Below are positions 1-11,510 of a stretch of DNA of 64,000 nt, piece after piece. Under the pieces are notes generated by a model, which saw only the letters and a program-made list of their open reading frames with translations, did not search any database and was not told the origin of the DNA. Within the stretch, counting starts at the first letter, position 1. Every line of letters begins with the position of its first letter. The position numbers and the translations under genes are program-made. Source of the DNA: Actinernus sp. WN-2022 (Eukaryota > Cnidaria > Anthozoa > Actiniaria > Actinernidae); NCBI GenBank assembly GCA_030867875.1, contig JAOWCC010000936.1:81129032-81193031 (forward strand), read 5' to 3'.

Positions 1-92
1 TGTTACCGGGGCTCTAACCCTGGCCACAGTGGTGAGAGGGAAAGGGCTTACAACTTGCACCACCCTGGCTCCCCCATAATACACACAATAAT

Positions 93-314
93 CAGGGCTC
101 GAAATTAAGGGAAAAAACGAGGCATAATTTTACGCCCAGCTTATTTTTTTAGGCGTAATTCTCCAAGATTTAGCCGTAAATAATTGTGCATTATAAGTAG
201 CTGAGTGGTCAGAAGTCTATTGGTAATTTTACGCCTAAGTGGAAAACGTTAGGCGTAAAATGAAAAAATCTAGGCGTATATTTACACCTGTATCGGGCGC
301 AATTTCGAGCCCTG
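93..314. mobile_element. Small MITE with 14-bp terminal inverted repeats
   Basis: CAGGGCTCGAAATT at 93-106 is matched by its exact reverse complement at 301-314. The interior repeats TTAGGCGTAA-like words in both orientations and has no coding potential. The ends look hAT-like, but I do not see a clean 8-bp target duplication. Confidence 0.6.
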
Positions 315-379
315 ATAATAGAGATATAAAAATACTCCATTCTGATTGGCTGAGCATAAACGTGTTAATCACAGACAGC

Positions 380-985
380 AGTGCAAACAGTTAATGTGAT
401 GCAAAAACTAGTTAATTCAGTGCAAAACTAGTTAATTCAGTGCAAACACAGTTAATTAGATGCAAAAACTAGTTAATTTGATGCCAAAAATAGTTAATTC
501 AGTGCAAATACAGTTAATTTGATGCAAAAACTAGTTAATTCAGTGCAAAACTAGTTAATTCAGTGCAAACACAGTTAATTAGATGCAAAAACTAGTTAAT
601 TTGATGCCAAAAATAGTTAATTCAGTGCAAATACAGTTAATTTGATGCAAAAACTAGTTAATTCAGTGCAAAACTAGTTAATTCAGTGCAAACACAGTTA
701 ATTAGATGCAAAAACTAGTTAATTTGATGCCAAAAATAGTTAATTCAGTGCAAATACAGTTAATTTGATGCAAAAACTAGTTAATTCAGTGCAAACACAG
801 TTAATTAGATGCAAAAACTAGTTAATTTGATGCCAAAAATAGTTTTAAACTTCAGTAGTGCAAAATAAATAAATACAGTTAATTTGATGCAAAAACTAGT
901 TAATTCAGTGCAAACACAGTTAATTTGATGCAAAAACTAGTTAATTTGATTCCAAAACTAGTTAATTTGATGCAAACCTAGTTAA
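380..985. repeat. Two-level tandem repeat (about 20-bp unit, 123-bp higher-order period)
   Basis: Variants of AGTTAATTCAGTGCAAA and AGTTAATTTGATGCAAA alternate every ~20 bp. The variant GATGCCAAAAATAGTT recurs at about 481, 604 and 727 (period 123), then at 830 (one ~20-bp unit lost). This is a satellite built by unit amplification followed by block amplification. Confidence 0.85.
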
Positions 986-1022
986 TTCAGTTGTCCTTTT
1001 CGCTTTTACATCAATTGTGCTC

Positions 1023-1108
1023 ATGAATGATGTTTGAAAATTCCACAAATAACACTTGTCCTGCAGACTTTTAAAGTTATTTTGTTAGAATTTTCAAACA
1101 TCACTCAC
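1023..1108. repeat. Short inverted repeat
   Basis: TGAATGATGTTTGAAAATTC at 1025-1044 pairs with GAATTTTCAAACATCACTCA near 1088-1107, with one mismatch. It is probably a small foldback element just upstream of the first Death-like exon. Confidence 0.55.
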
Positions 1109-1214
1109 ACTATTTATCGTTAATAATAATTTTATTGAACTTGCACGCTAATGATTACCAATACATATTATAATCATTATTATTTTATAATTATACTGCT
1201 TTTCTCTTGTACAG

Positions 1215-1505
1215 TATCATCTGAGATGATGAGAAATACTTGTCTTATTGACCATGTGGCCCTTCTGCTTGACAGACCACATAGGCTGCTGGAATACTGG
1301 GAGCATTTTGCTTGTGCTGTTAATGCTCCTCTGGCAGTAAGAGCAAAATGCAAAATTAACACTAAACATAGTCCTACTGTAAACCTTTTTGAGAGTCTGG
1401 AAAACCTTCAAGAAACAGTGGATTTGAAGGTCTATGAGCTCAACTCCATGCTTGGTGAACTTAGAAGGAATGATGTGGTCAAAATAATCAAGGACAGAGT
1501 TCCAG
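1215..1505 (+). CDS. Death-like domain exon 1 (host gene, left)
   Basis: The 291-bp exon lies between a polypyrimidine acceptor (ttctcttgtacag, ending 1214) and a donor (CCAG|GTTTGT at 1505/1506). Both junctions are phase 1, so the exon is symmetric. The ~97 residues have the helical pattern of a Death-fold domain, with a conserved Trp in LEYWEHFACAV, a TKHSPT loop and a closing RRNDVVKIIKDRVPG helix. Death domains make homotypic contacts in apoptosis and immune signalling; that role is inferred. It is paralogous to the exon at 57617-57886, sharing NTKHSPT and the R-x-D-x-V-x-x-I closing pattern. Upstream exons are not identified. Alternative: a CARD- or DED-type member of the same fold. Confidence 0.55.
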
Positions 1506-1805
1506 GTTTGTGCATACTTTCTCAAATTATTACGGTAACCTTATATAGGTTTGAAGTCACCAGTTAATGTTTTTTACTGTACATCAAATCAACATATTGA
1601 TATAACTTCTGATCTTGGACTACATGGGTGTATTTTGATTCCTGATTAAAATGTTTAATTCGCCCTGCCGGGTGTACTTTACATATCAGTTAGTAATTAG
1701 GATATTATGTATCATTGACGTGTCAATTAATATATTAACGTCCAAGATCGAATAGCATCACGTTCAGTTGAATTATGTTCTCGTGTAGTTCACGTTATTA
1801 CTGCA

Positions 1806-2196
1806 TACATTTTTCTTTTCACTCGTATCTCCAACATCGTACCACAATCTGTCAAGTTATTTGATCCTACTCGTAATTTGTGTCGAGGCGACGTCATTAC
1901 CACACCAGAAGGTTTGACAGTCACCTTGGAATGGACCAAAACGATTCAATTTGGAGAACGTAAACTTACTATACCTTTACTTAGCATTCCTGGCTCCTCT
2001 ATATGCCCAGTACACATATACATTTTACAATACCATGAGCCAGCTTATTCGTGCAACGTCCTCAGCTCCTGCATTTGTCATTATGTCTCCTGGGGGTAAC
2101 TTAGTTCCTATTACCAAAAAGCAATTTGTTCAGGTTTTCCGTCACAAATTGAAAATGGTGGGTGTGTCTACACCCATTCGTTTTGCAGGGATGGGA
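1806..2196 (+). pseudogene. Tyrosine-recombinase fragment (Crypton/DIRS-type)
   Basis: Two adjacent frames carry pieces of one protein. The first (to about 2040) has LFDPTRNLCRGD, then LTVTLEWTKTIQFGER. The second has SSAPAFVIMSPGG and KQFVQVFRHKLKMVGV followed by a degraded active-site region. This order resembles the catalytic domain of eukaryotic tyrosine-recombinase transposons (Cryptons, DIRS/Ngaro). The His-x-x-Arg and Tyr end of the domain is missing or eroded and the frame breaks near 2040, so it is dead. It sits in the intron between Death-like exons 1 and 2. Confidence 0.55.
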
Positions 2197-2275
2197 CAAA
2201 GCATAATTTGTAAATTATTGGTAAACGTGAATAAATAAAGGTTCTAAGTGTTTTATCGTTATTATTTATCTACAG

Positions 2276-2575
2276 CATCCAGATTGTCCAATAAAGTGAG
2301 TGAAGAGATAACTAACAATAGTGAACTGCTGGAGGAGATTGCAAACAAGCTTGATCAGCAAGTCAAGGTGCTCAAAAATTGGTTTCACCTTGGCCTCAAA
2401 GTTGGAATCAAAAAAGCAACTTTGGATGATATGAAGATCGGTAATAGTCCCTCCTTTGTCCTCCTTGAATACGCATATACTGTTCTGAAGGATTTAACAG
2501 TGGAGAACTTCCGAGAGAAAGCCCTGGCTATCAAGAGAAATGATTTGGTTGGAAAATTAAGTGATATCCCAGCAG
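2276..2575 (+). CDS. Death-like domain exon 2 (host gene, left)
   Basis: This 300-bp exon follows the acceptor atttatctacag (ending 2275) and ends at donor CAGCAG|GTAATT (2575/2576). Both edges are phase 1, matching its neighbours. It encodes about 100 residues with a clear Death-domain pattern: LLEEIANKLDQQVKVLKNW, then a LGLKVGIKKATLDDMK turn, LLEYAYTVLKDLTVENF, and a final KRNDLVGKLSDIP helix. The preceding intron holds the tyrosine-recombinase fossil and the following one holds two strong foldback sequences. The product is probably a multi-Death-domain adaptor or receptor tail; its partner is unknown. Confidence 0.6.
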
Positions 2576-2608
2576 GTAATTCAGACATTGATATTAGGGT
2601 TCACGAGG

Positions 2609-2726
2609 AGTACCCTGGGACTGCCCTCTCTAAGCCAAAGTTTAGATCGACGAGACGCCCAGCCTTCTCGTCGATCTAAACTTTGGCTTGAGAGAGGGCA
2701 GTAGAACCTCTGGCACCCAGGGTACT
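2609..2726. repeat. 118-bp near-perfect hairpin in an intron
   Basis: AGTACCCTGGG (2609-2619) pairs with CCCAGGGTACT (2716-2726). Inside, an arm of about 34 bp running through AAGTTTAGATCGACGAG pairs with its complement across a ~10-nt loop near 2660-2669. It could be a tiny foldback transposon or a transcribed small-RNA-like hairpin. Confidence 0.8.
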
Positions 2727-3137
2727 GAAAAGTTCTTTTGAATTGTCAGGTAAGGCTCAGTTTCCAGCCGTGAGGGTTTCGGGTGGGGAGGCTTTGGAGA
2801 AACAACACCCCACAGCTGAAACCGAGCCTATGGTTGCCAAGTTGATGGCTGTATCTTGAAGAATTTAAACTTTATGATTAACAATGAAAATTAGTCATTC
2901 AAAACGAAAACCAGTACCCTCGTTAAAGTCGGGATGGTTCTCTACAGCCTTTCCTTTCCTTTCCTATAACCCTACAGCATCTGAAGTCTATCAGTATTTA
3001 TAATATAGATACGATAGTACGCGCGCTCTGATTGGCTAAGAAGCCATGTTTTATCAGAGTATATAACATGGTTAGCCGTGTTATATAGTTTTCAACTGGC
3101 GGTTTCCTTTCATCGCGCGCGTAAATCTATATTATAA

Positions 3138-3321
3138 AACAGATAAAGAAGCCTTAAATCCATGTTTTATACTATCATAAAACACTCTGGTCATTTGAGA
3201 ACACTCTAGAAATGTTGAAAGCACGCGCCTTCGGCTTGTGCTTTAACATTTCTCTCATGTTCTCAAATGCCCATCGTGTTTTATGATAGTATAAAACATG
3301 GCTAAGGCTTCTTTATTTGTT
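3138..3321. repeat. Foldback element, arms about 85 bp
   Basis: Left arm 3138-3226 (AATCCATGTTTTATACTATC core) pairs with right arm 3235-3321 around a GCGCCTTCGGC-type loop. There is no coding potential. It lies just upstream of Death-like exon 3. Confidence 0.8.
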
Positions 3322-3484
3322 AAATATTGATCTCTAACAAAGAATTAAAGCTTGTTTCTCTATTCAGTCACATACATGTATAGCTAGTGGAAAGTTGTTT
3401 TCTTGGAAAATTTAGAAAAAGCTACAAAATATTTTCACAACATAGTAATATTTATTAATTAAGTAATAATAATTTTGTTGACAG

Positions 3485-3804
3485 CTGACAGGTCAAAGCT
3501 AATGAAAGAGGTGGTACCACTGGAAAGTGACAAAATGCGGGAAATCTGCTCGTGTCTGAACAAGAATGCCGGGGGTGTTCTCCATGACTGGAAACATCTT
3601 GCGTATGAAATGGGGATTGACAGAGCTCTATACATGAACTTTGACCCCAAGGATTTGCAAAGCCCAACTCGACTTCTACTAGAGTGGCTCTGTTCGGATC
3701 AACAGAATTTTACTGTTCAGTCTTTGTGCAGAGTGTTAAAGAAAATGAAGCGTTATGATGTTGTAGAAGTAATCGAGAAAGAATTTAACCAAAGCTTCTC
3801 TTAA
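3485..3804 (+). CDS. Death-like domain exon 3, terminal exon with stop
   Basis: The acceptor ttttgttgacag ends at 3484 and the exon continues to TAA at 3802-3804, giving about 106 residues. It enters in phase 1 like exons 1 and 2. The Death-fold pattern is visible: CSCLNKNAGGVLHDWKHLA with the conserved Trp, YEMGIDRALYMNF, TRLLLEWLCSDQQNFTVQSL, and the closing KKMKRYDVVEVIEK helix. The stop codon lies inside the TTAA target site of the adjacent MITE (TTAA 3801-3804). The site before insertion reads TCT TAA TGA, so the stop predates the insertion and the product is unaffected; the 3' UTR is displaced by 0.55 kb. Confidence 0.6.
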
Positions 3805-4356
3805 AGTGCCTATGAAATGAAAAAGCGATCCCGTTTTTATTTTATTAAATTATAGAATTCCCTTAGCCATTTTGTGCAATTAAAAATCAATTTGGAGAGC
3901 ACGAACATAATTTTATTTTGTATCGAAGTCAGGCGGAATTGCCAAATTTTACGCCGTTAAAGATATGCTAATCACATGCGTGACGTCACTAGGTTTGCGC
4001 ATTTATATTCACAAAGCCGACTGCAAGGATTCTATAAAATAAATATGGCCATCATCAAGGTTTCTCAAAGTATTACATATTTAAATTGAAAACTGGCCAA
4101 AAATGCACTTATTTTGTAGTATTTATGGAGACGAATGTAAATGAGTACATCTTGTGACGTCACGCATGTGATTACCATATCTTTAACGGCATAAAAATTG
4201 TCGCCAGATTTTGGCAATTCCGCCTGACTTCGATACGAAAAAAAATATGTTCGCGCTCTCCATATTGATTTTTATTTGCACAAAATGCCTAAGAGAAACC
4301 TATAATTCAATAAACTAAAATAAAAACGGGATCCATTTTTTCATTTCATTGACACT
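3805..4356. mobile_element. 552-bp MITE flanked by TTAA (piggyBac-like)
   Basis: TTAA at 3801-3804 and 4357-4360 flank ends that are inverted: AGTGCCTATGAAATGAAAAA at the left, and the complementary TTTTTTCATTTCATTGACACT at the right. Subterminal regions are also inverted, including TGACGTCAC words and ACATATCTTTAACGGC-type sequence. No ORF is present. TTAA duplications are typical of piggyBac-mobilised elements. Confidence 0.8.
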
Positions 4357-4561
4357 TTAATGAAGGGACTAGGTCTTAAAAAAACGTTGTGACGACATTT
4401 TTATAGTGAGAATAATTCTCGTGTAGTGTTTTGTTTTGGTGGGACTTAGACTTTCTTCAGTTGACGTTTAGGCTTCCATCAACTGATCAAACTGTGCCTT
4501 AATACTGTTAAAGCGGTTTGCGATAGTGTCGTAAGCCCAAAACCAAAGTAATTATAGAGCC

Positions 4562-5008
4562 AATAGACCAATCCAAGGTAATTTCCACCATCTTGTAGGG
4601 GGCGCAAACATGGCGCGAAATACAGTGTTTGTATGGGAATCCGATGCCAAATAATATCCGTAAAATCGAATTTCTGAAATATTCTTCAGATACAAACTTA
4701 AGATACCAGGTAAAAGATTAACTGATCGAAATTTGAGGGATGTAGCTGTGTTGGTAAGCGTGCAATCGTGTTTTTAGTTTCACATACATTTGTCTGTCAC
4801 AACGCGGGAAACTTTACAGACAAATTTCGATCAGTTAATCTTTTACCTGGTATCTTTTAAGTTTAAGTTTAAGTTTGTATCTGAAGAATATTTCATAAAT
4901 TCGATTTTACAGAAATTATTTGGCATCGGATTTCCATACAAACACTGTATTTCGCGCCATGTTTGCACCCTCTACAAGATGGTGGAAATTACCTTGGATT
5001 GGTCTATT
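4562..5008. mobile_element. Foldback MITE with about 175-bp arms
   Basis: AATAGACCAATCCAAGGTA at 4562-4580 is mirrored at 4990-5008, and the complementarity continues inward to about 4735 and 4825. The inner ~90 bp is a non-complementary loop. It is non-coding. Flanks 4357-4561 show nothing else. Confidence 0.8.
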
Positions 5009-5689
5009 ACGGCAGTATAAAGTAAAAACGCAATGCACTGATTGGAAGTAATTCGTGATTGGTTTTACTTCAACCAATCACGAGGAAGAGTAACGCAATC
5101 GTAGATAACTCTCGCTAAAACGAACATTGATTGCGTGATGGACCAAAACAATGTTTGGTTTTAGTTTAGAACTTGATTGGCTGGTAATTACAAAACATTT
5201 TCACATCCAATAGAAAACTGTGTCTATATCAGTCTTAGGGGAGGGGGGTTGGGGCATGCATTTGTCATTTTGTTTTTTTACCAAACAGTCAGTATCAATT
5301 TGTGTTGCATGGTATATTAGAATCGCATTATTATATAGTTATTTAATCCATCGTAGTGGTTGTATAGATATTTTGATACACTAAGTTTTTGAAGTTCGTA
5401 GTGAAATTGTATAACGTCCAGTCAGGACTCTTAATGGCGGTTTTAGCCGGAGGCCTCTGACTTCCAGTTCTTCTGTGCTTCGACACCAAGATTCCTCCCC
5501 TTGGGTAAAACAGGAAGGTGAAAATAAGTAAATGAAGGAATAGGCGAAAACCATATGCTGACGATTTTCTTAGTCATATTTTGTACAACGCAGGAAATAT
5601 GGTACAATTGCAGAACAGAAAAACACCTGGCAGGTAGCTACAGAGACATAAGCACAAGCAACATACCGCTAATGAGGAATACGGCACTG
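5009..5689. other. Gene-free stretch
   Basis: I see no supportable gene. A short inverted pair, GTGATTGGTTTTACTTC / GAAGTAATTCGTGATTGG-like words near 5045-5095, is probably a small foldback remnant. Confidence 0.5.
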
Positions 5690-6440
5690 CGTGTGCGTAC
5701 TTGTTCTACTCAGGTGTGAGATAAGAACAAGTAAAGCTAATGATAAATACGGCACTGCGTGTGCTTACTTGTTCTACTTACAGGGGTGAGATAAGAACAA
5801 GTACAGCTAATGATAAATACGGCACTGCATGTGCATACTTGTTCTACTCACAGGGGTGAGATAAGAACAAGTACAGCTAATGATAAATACGGCACTGCGT
5901 GTGCGTACTTGTTCTACTTACAGGGGTGAGATAAGAACAAGTACAGCTAATGATAAATATGGCACTGTGTGTGCGTACTTGTTCTACTTACAGGGGTGAG
6001 ATAAGAACAAGTACAAGCTAATGATAAATACAGCACTGCGTGTGCGTACTTGTTCTACTCACAGGGGTGAGATAAGAACAAGTACAGCTAATGATAAATA
6101 CGGCACTGTGTGTGCGTACTTGTTCTACTTACAGGGGTGAGATAAGAACAAGTACAGCTAATGATAAATACGGCACTGCGTGTGCGTACTTGTTCTACTC
6201 ACAGGTGTGGGATAAGAACAAGTATAGCTAATGATATAAATACGGCACTGCGTGTGCGTACTTGTTCTACTCACAGGTGTGTGAGATAACAAGTACAGCT
6301 AATGATAAATACGGCACTGCGTGTGCGTATTTGTTCTACTCACAGGGGTGAGATAAGAACAAGTACAGCTAATGATAAATTGCATACTTGTTCTACTCAT
6401 AGGGGTGAGATAAGAACAAGTACAGCTAATGATAAATACT
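5690..6440. repeat. Tandem array of ~69-bp units, each a hairpin
   Basis: About eleven units carry GATAAGAACAAGTACAGCTA, AATACGGCACTGCGTGTG and GTACTTGTTCTACTCACAGG. Within each unit AAGAACAAGTAC can pair with GTACTTGTTCT, so the array is a row of identical stem-loops. Later units are shortened. Confidence 0.85.
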
Positions 6441-8656
6441 GCGTGTGCGTATGTTGCCTGTTCTGACGTCGCTAGTAACAACCAGGCTATAAAGGGAAGG
6501 GGTGGTCATAGACGCACTTCATAACATATATACCGCGTTCTTTAAAAAGTTACAATAATTTCGTAGCCCTGTGGCCGGTGTATTGTGTAGTTAATCTGGT
6601 AATAGCGATGTTGACTGCACGTCATCCATTGTCATTAATGTGCCAACCAGAGATCCATTGGTTCCTGACACAAATAGGCCATTTGAAATTATGGTTGTTA
6701 CATTAGCATAACAATTGTAATGTTTATCAATACGAAACATCGTTATATCAGGGTTAATACTCAGAAATTCGATCCAATCTCGTCATGTTGTTTGCTTTGC
6801 ATGCAATTGTAAATAAAGTTACAAAAATACTTCCAAAACGCAGTGTTTCTCTTAAAATAGATTTATCACTACTCATAATGCTTTGTCTCATTCTAAAAAC
6901 TTTGGGTGGTTTATTTCTTTTTAACTACAAGTGTGTGGTAAACCTAAACTGCGTGCGGAAATCAAAACACGCTACGTGACAGGGCTGGTTTTCATATGGT
7001 CTCCAGAGTTGAGAGGGTCTTATATCGGTATGCCTTTCCACAAGTTGCTCCAAATTCCTTCAAAAGTTATTCCAAAATGTTCGAAAAGTTGCTTATATTT
7101 GGAAAAGTTGCTTTCTTATACTGTCGTACAAAAATAGTTAGAAAGTTCGAAATAGGGACAAAATGCATTGCAAGTCACCAACCTCGTGACCAGCCGCCAT
7201 CTTGGATCTGACCGAGAAGACCCAAGAGTATGCTTATCATTGATCAGAAATACACTGGTCATTAGGTTGACAAGTCACCAACACGTGAGTCGATGTGTAT
7301 ATATATGTGTGCTCTGTAACTTTGATTTGTTACAATAACTCGATAATGATGTTCGTGTGCCAACAGCATTAACTGTATAGTTTTGATTCTCAATGCCACA
7401 AAGGAACTTTTCCCGTTGATTTCCATTGTAACCTAGCGGCATGACTGATGCTTCCCATCCAGAGTTTCCTCTGATGCAGCAGCCTCCTGCTGTACTTCAT
7501 GAAGGCTCTTTACATTCAACTGCTGCACACCAGTGATTGGCTTCGGCCGTTGCGGTTATCCTACCATGTTTTTGTGCGTGATTTAGTGAGATTATTGTCA
7601 TTCAGTCTTTGCTTACGTGTATGCTACATTCTTTGTGAGGAAGCTGATAAAATAGAATTAAAAAAAGAGATGATTTGTGTGTTCAATAACGTTTTCATTA
7701 TACAGGATCAGAATGTCAAATATAATGTTTTATTTCAAAGACGCATTTTCCTTAAGATGTTATGATAAATTGTAATATTTCCGGGAATTTTGGCTTACAG
7801 TCATTGCAATTCTCATAAAAATTGCCTAACCGCTGTTGCTTCAGAGTTTCTCAGAACTGACATGAGATATAGAAATGTTTAACCCCTCCCCTCCCCTTGA
7901 GAATTTTTTTAAAGGACCAGTCCCACACATCCGAACTATTGCCAGGTTACAATTTCATCAATATGGCGAGCAGGTGTGCGCGCTTCAGTCTTCTCAATCT
8001 TTTGTTTTTACTGATTTGAAGTTCTTGAAATTATTTAACTGCATAAGAAAGTTCACCTCCTATTCCCATTTCACTTATCTTTCCTAAACATATATATCTG
8101 CCTTGTTGTAGACACCTTTCAAAACTTTACCCCCCTCAAATTATTTTAAGAGCAAAAACGTTACCCCCCTTTATTTCCCCCCTTCCCTGCGACGTAACAA
8201 ACGATCAGTCCCTGGCGATGATGCGAATTACGGTTAACATTTGTGGATTTCACGAGGCGCTGGTCAAAATTCGTTGTGGATTCACTCGGCAGCGATGACG
8301 CAAAACGAGAGACGTACCATGGTAACGATCGTAAATTTGTTAATTCAGTATACAACAACTGCCCAGTTTCTCGTTTTCTGATTGGTAGAATTTAGAACTG
8401 GAATAATGTAAAGCATTTAATATAAGATCCAGAAACTTTCGAAAAGTGAGGAAAAGTTGCTTCAAACTTGACTTGTTTTGGAGAGAAATCGCTAAAAACA
8501 TGATGCGGCTTCTAAGTGAGACTTTTCCAAAACATTTTCAGACTTCAAATTTGAGTTTGTGAGGTTGTCAAAGTTGTGGATGGATGCGGCTTATAAGTAT
8601 GTGCAGAAGTGGTACGTGGTCAACTACGGTAACGGTACGGTAACGGGCTAAAGTCA
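6441..8656. other. Gene-free stretch with one MITE fragment
   Basis: There are only short random frames. At about 7174-7230, CGCCATCTTGGATCTGACCG with GAGAAGACCC matches the terminal repeat of the complete MITE at 58122-58860, so this is a fragment of that family. Nothing else is supportable. Confidence 0.5.
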
Positions 8657-8947
8657 TAATGCGCATTTGATCATTTTATGAAATTTGCGCAATGTAAATT
8701 GTCTTGATGTGGTTGTCTGGATCGAGTTTCAGGGATTTCCTACCCCTACTAAGAGAGAGTAATAGGGGTAGGGAAATTTTACCGAATTCCCTGAAACTCT
8801 GTTCAGATATAAAGAACAACCACATCAAGACACGGTAAGTTTGGTGGATTTTTATTAAATATTTCTGTCGAAAATTGAGATCGGAAAATTTTCCATACAA
8901 ACACTCATACTGTCGCAAATTTCAGAAAATGATCAAATGCGCATAAC
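8657..8947. mobile_element. Foldback MITE with nested inverted repeats
   Basis: ATGCGCATTTGATCATTTT near 8659 is mirrored by AAAATGATCAAATGCGCAT near 8926-8944. Inside, TTGTCTTGATGTGGTTGT and AACCACATCAAGACA form a second pair, and CCTACCCCTA / TAGGGGTAGG a third. No ORF. Confidence 0.75.
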
Positions 8948-9830
8948 AATCTGACATTCGATATAAACACTGTTACCATCAGGATATGTGATCGCTAGCG
9001 CAAGATTGAGTCATTTTCTCCAATTCAAGCAACTTTCCTTATTTGGCCCTGTAAAATAACAATTTTACAAATGCAAAAATGTTCAGTGGTCCACCCTTGA
9101 ATGTTTATTTAGACATACACAATTTGAAAGGATTTATAAAACCCCACACACATATTTTCACAAACCCATAGATTGGGCTGCCTGTGATGGAAACTATTAA
9201 TTTAAGAAATATTGCTGTCGTCGTGCTGAATACAATGCTGGCAAGTCCTATTCTCACTGCATACATACTTAGCCCATCACGCGCGCAAATTCGAATTCCA
9301 CCGTGACCGAGTCTGCGCGTTGCGGGGTATTGATGCAAGTCGAATAGCTTGGCGTGGCAGTTCATTCACGTCATGGTGGACACATTAAACGACCATAAAA
9401 ACGGCATGAGTTCTATATTTTAAAACGTTTTCAACGCAGATGATTGAATTTTGGTAGGAGCGTGTATAATCGTAATAGGAATATAACCCGTTTTTTTAAG
9501 CTATGTTAATACCATTTTGACGTCACAATAACGTCATTATCCATTTGTAATACGTTTCTTATAACTGTTTATTACCCCTAAAAACGGAATGTCGTATATT
9601 GTTAAAATCTCCTTGTGGTTAGAATGAAGGAATCGAAAACCCGATGTCGATTGGTACGTTAAGGAAATCAAAATTTGGCGGGAAATAAATACCACAAAAG
9701 CATTTTAGAAAAAGAAAATCTCGCTTCATTCATCTTTCAGAGTTGTAAATACTGTAGCATGGCATTTTGTCCAATCATAAAACACGTTGGTGGCTACGTA
9801 TGTTTTTAGAATTTTTATTTTTTGTCCATA
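8948..9830. other. Gene-free stretch
   Basis: No gene is supportable. Around 9600-9690 a segment containing GGCGGGAAATAAATACC and CGAAAACCCGA has a reverse-oriented relative near 40070-40170, so it is a dispersed repeat. Confidence 0.45.
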
Positions 9831-10523
9831 ACCGGCCAGGAGCCCATTACCAGGAGCGTCCATATAAACTATACCCCGCGTGAGTCAGCGTATGACCGGT
9901 TTACATGACAACAGGAGCCATTACCAGGAGCGTCCATATATACTATACCCGTGAGTCAGCGTATGACCGGTTTACATGACAACAGGAGCCCATTACCAGG
10001 AGCGTCCATATATACTATACCCGTGAGTCAGCGTATGACCGGTTACATGACAACAGGAGCCCATTACCAGGAGCGTCCATATATACTATACCCGTGAGTC
10101 AGCGTATGACCGGTTTACATGACAACAGGAGCCCATTACCAGGAGCGTCCATATATACTATACCCGTGAGTCAGCGTATGACCGGTTTACATGACAACAG
10201 GAGCCCATTACCAGGAGCGTCCATATATACTCAGTACCCGTGAGTCAACGTATGACCGGTTTGAGCTATTTTTAGAACATGTTTCCCGGGTAACTGTCTT
10301 CTGGCTCTGCTGCTATCGTGCATATGCTTGCCGTAACTATCGAGATTAAGAATGATCTATTGTTCTTTGAGGTGATTTTACTAACGCTACATTGTCCTGA
10401 CTATGGTTTGATTGGATTCCCAAAGTGTGGGCACGTGAACTCCCGTGAAATCTGGTCTAAATATCGCTCAATCCGGTCATACGTTGACTCACATACCTAG
10501 CTGGTAATGAGCTCCTGAACCGG
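9831..10523. mobile_element. Element with inverted ends carrying a ~72-bp tandem array
   Basis: ACCGGCCAGGAGCCCATTAC at the left end is mirrored at the right end by CTGGTAATGAGCTCCTGAAC. The left arm has expanded into six tandem copies (to about 10260) of a ~72-bp unit with ACCAGGAGCGTCCATATATA and GTGAGTCAGCGTATGACCGG; the right end keeps one inverted copy (GGTCATACGTTGACTCAC). The terminal repeat was amplified on one side only. Confidence 0.75.
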
Positions 10524-11222
10524 CTTAAAATTTAAGTCATATTTTCGGCAACGTCATTATGGCGTCATACTTTTTTATACATGCCCTTAGAAAAAAAAGC
10601 CTTTGGGTGATTTTCGAGTTTTATCGATGAAATGCACTAGTCTGGCACTCAAAAGTCACATTATTTTCTTTTCTTGATTTTTTAACAATAGGCAGCCTTA
10701 TTTAGGTACGACCCCTGACGTCACTAAATATGACGTCAACAACAGTCATTCCTCTATAACTTTGGCTGTAATCGTGTAGAATGTTCGAATTTGCGCCAAA
10801 TGAATGTGTGTTATGGTGTAGTCTGTAACATCTATTAAAGGGGGAATTTCACCAAAAAAGGAGGCATCGCTTATGACGTTATAATGACGTCATCATACTA
10901 ACATAAAACACCTAAAATATGTAGTTTCCTTTTGTTACCAACTTACCAACATTTCTTCAAATTCAGACTATATATAAGTAAAGAAATGGTGTTAATTTTA
11001 ATTATCCGGGAATTTTCGACCAACCTATCTCCCCTAGCCGTGGTGGCGGTTAACGTTGAACCCATACATCAGCTATGACATGTACCTATTGCCTCGGCAG
11101 TCGCGGTCTCATAACTTAATTTCTCGTGATCGCCTGGGCGGTAGGTGTGCAGTGAGTCGTATATTACTGTGTTTTTTTTTCAAAACAAAACAGTTGGGTA
11201 CGAAGCATATCCCATGATTCCG
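10524..11222. other. Gene-free stretch
   Basis: There is no gene. Several TGACGTCA/TGACGTCAT words occur (10710-10890), as in many MITEs of this window, but no matching inverted end is obvious. Confidence 0.45.
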
Positions 11223-11510
11223 AATAGGCCTTTTGCATCAATTGATCACGTGACAATTTCCCATAGCAACGACTTGTGTGGAGGGCAAGCCATTCTAACT
11301 TTCCTTGACAACAGAGAGAGCGTGGGAGACGCGAACGTGAAACCTCAATACTAAAAGTTCTGCCGGTTCCTTTGTTATTCGTTTTCAGCTCAAATTTATC
11401 ATAACTATTTAGCTTTAAATCTTAAAGTTCAGTGTTAGAGGATTTTAAGAGCCGTAAGACGATCAGAAATAGCTTTCTGAAGCCAAAACCGAACCGGACT
11501 CTGCGAGTTA

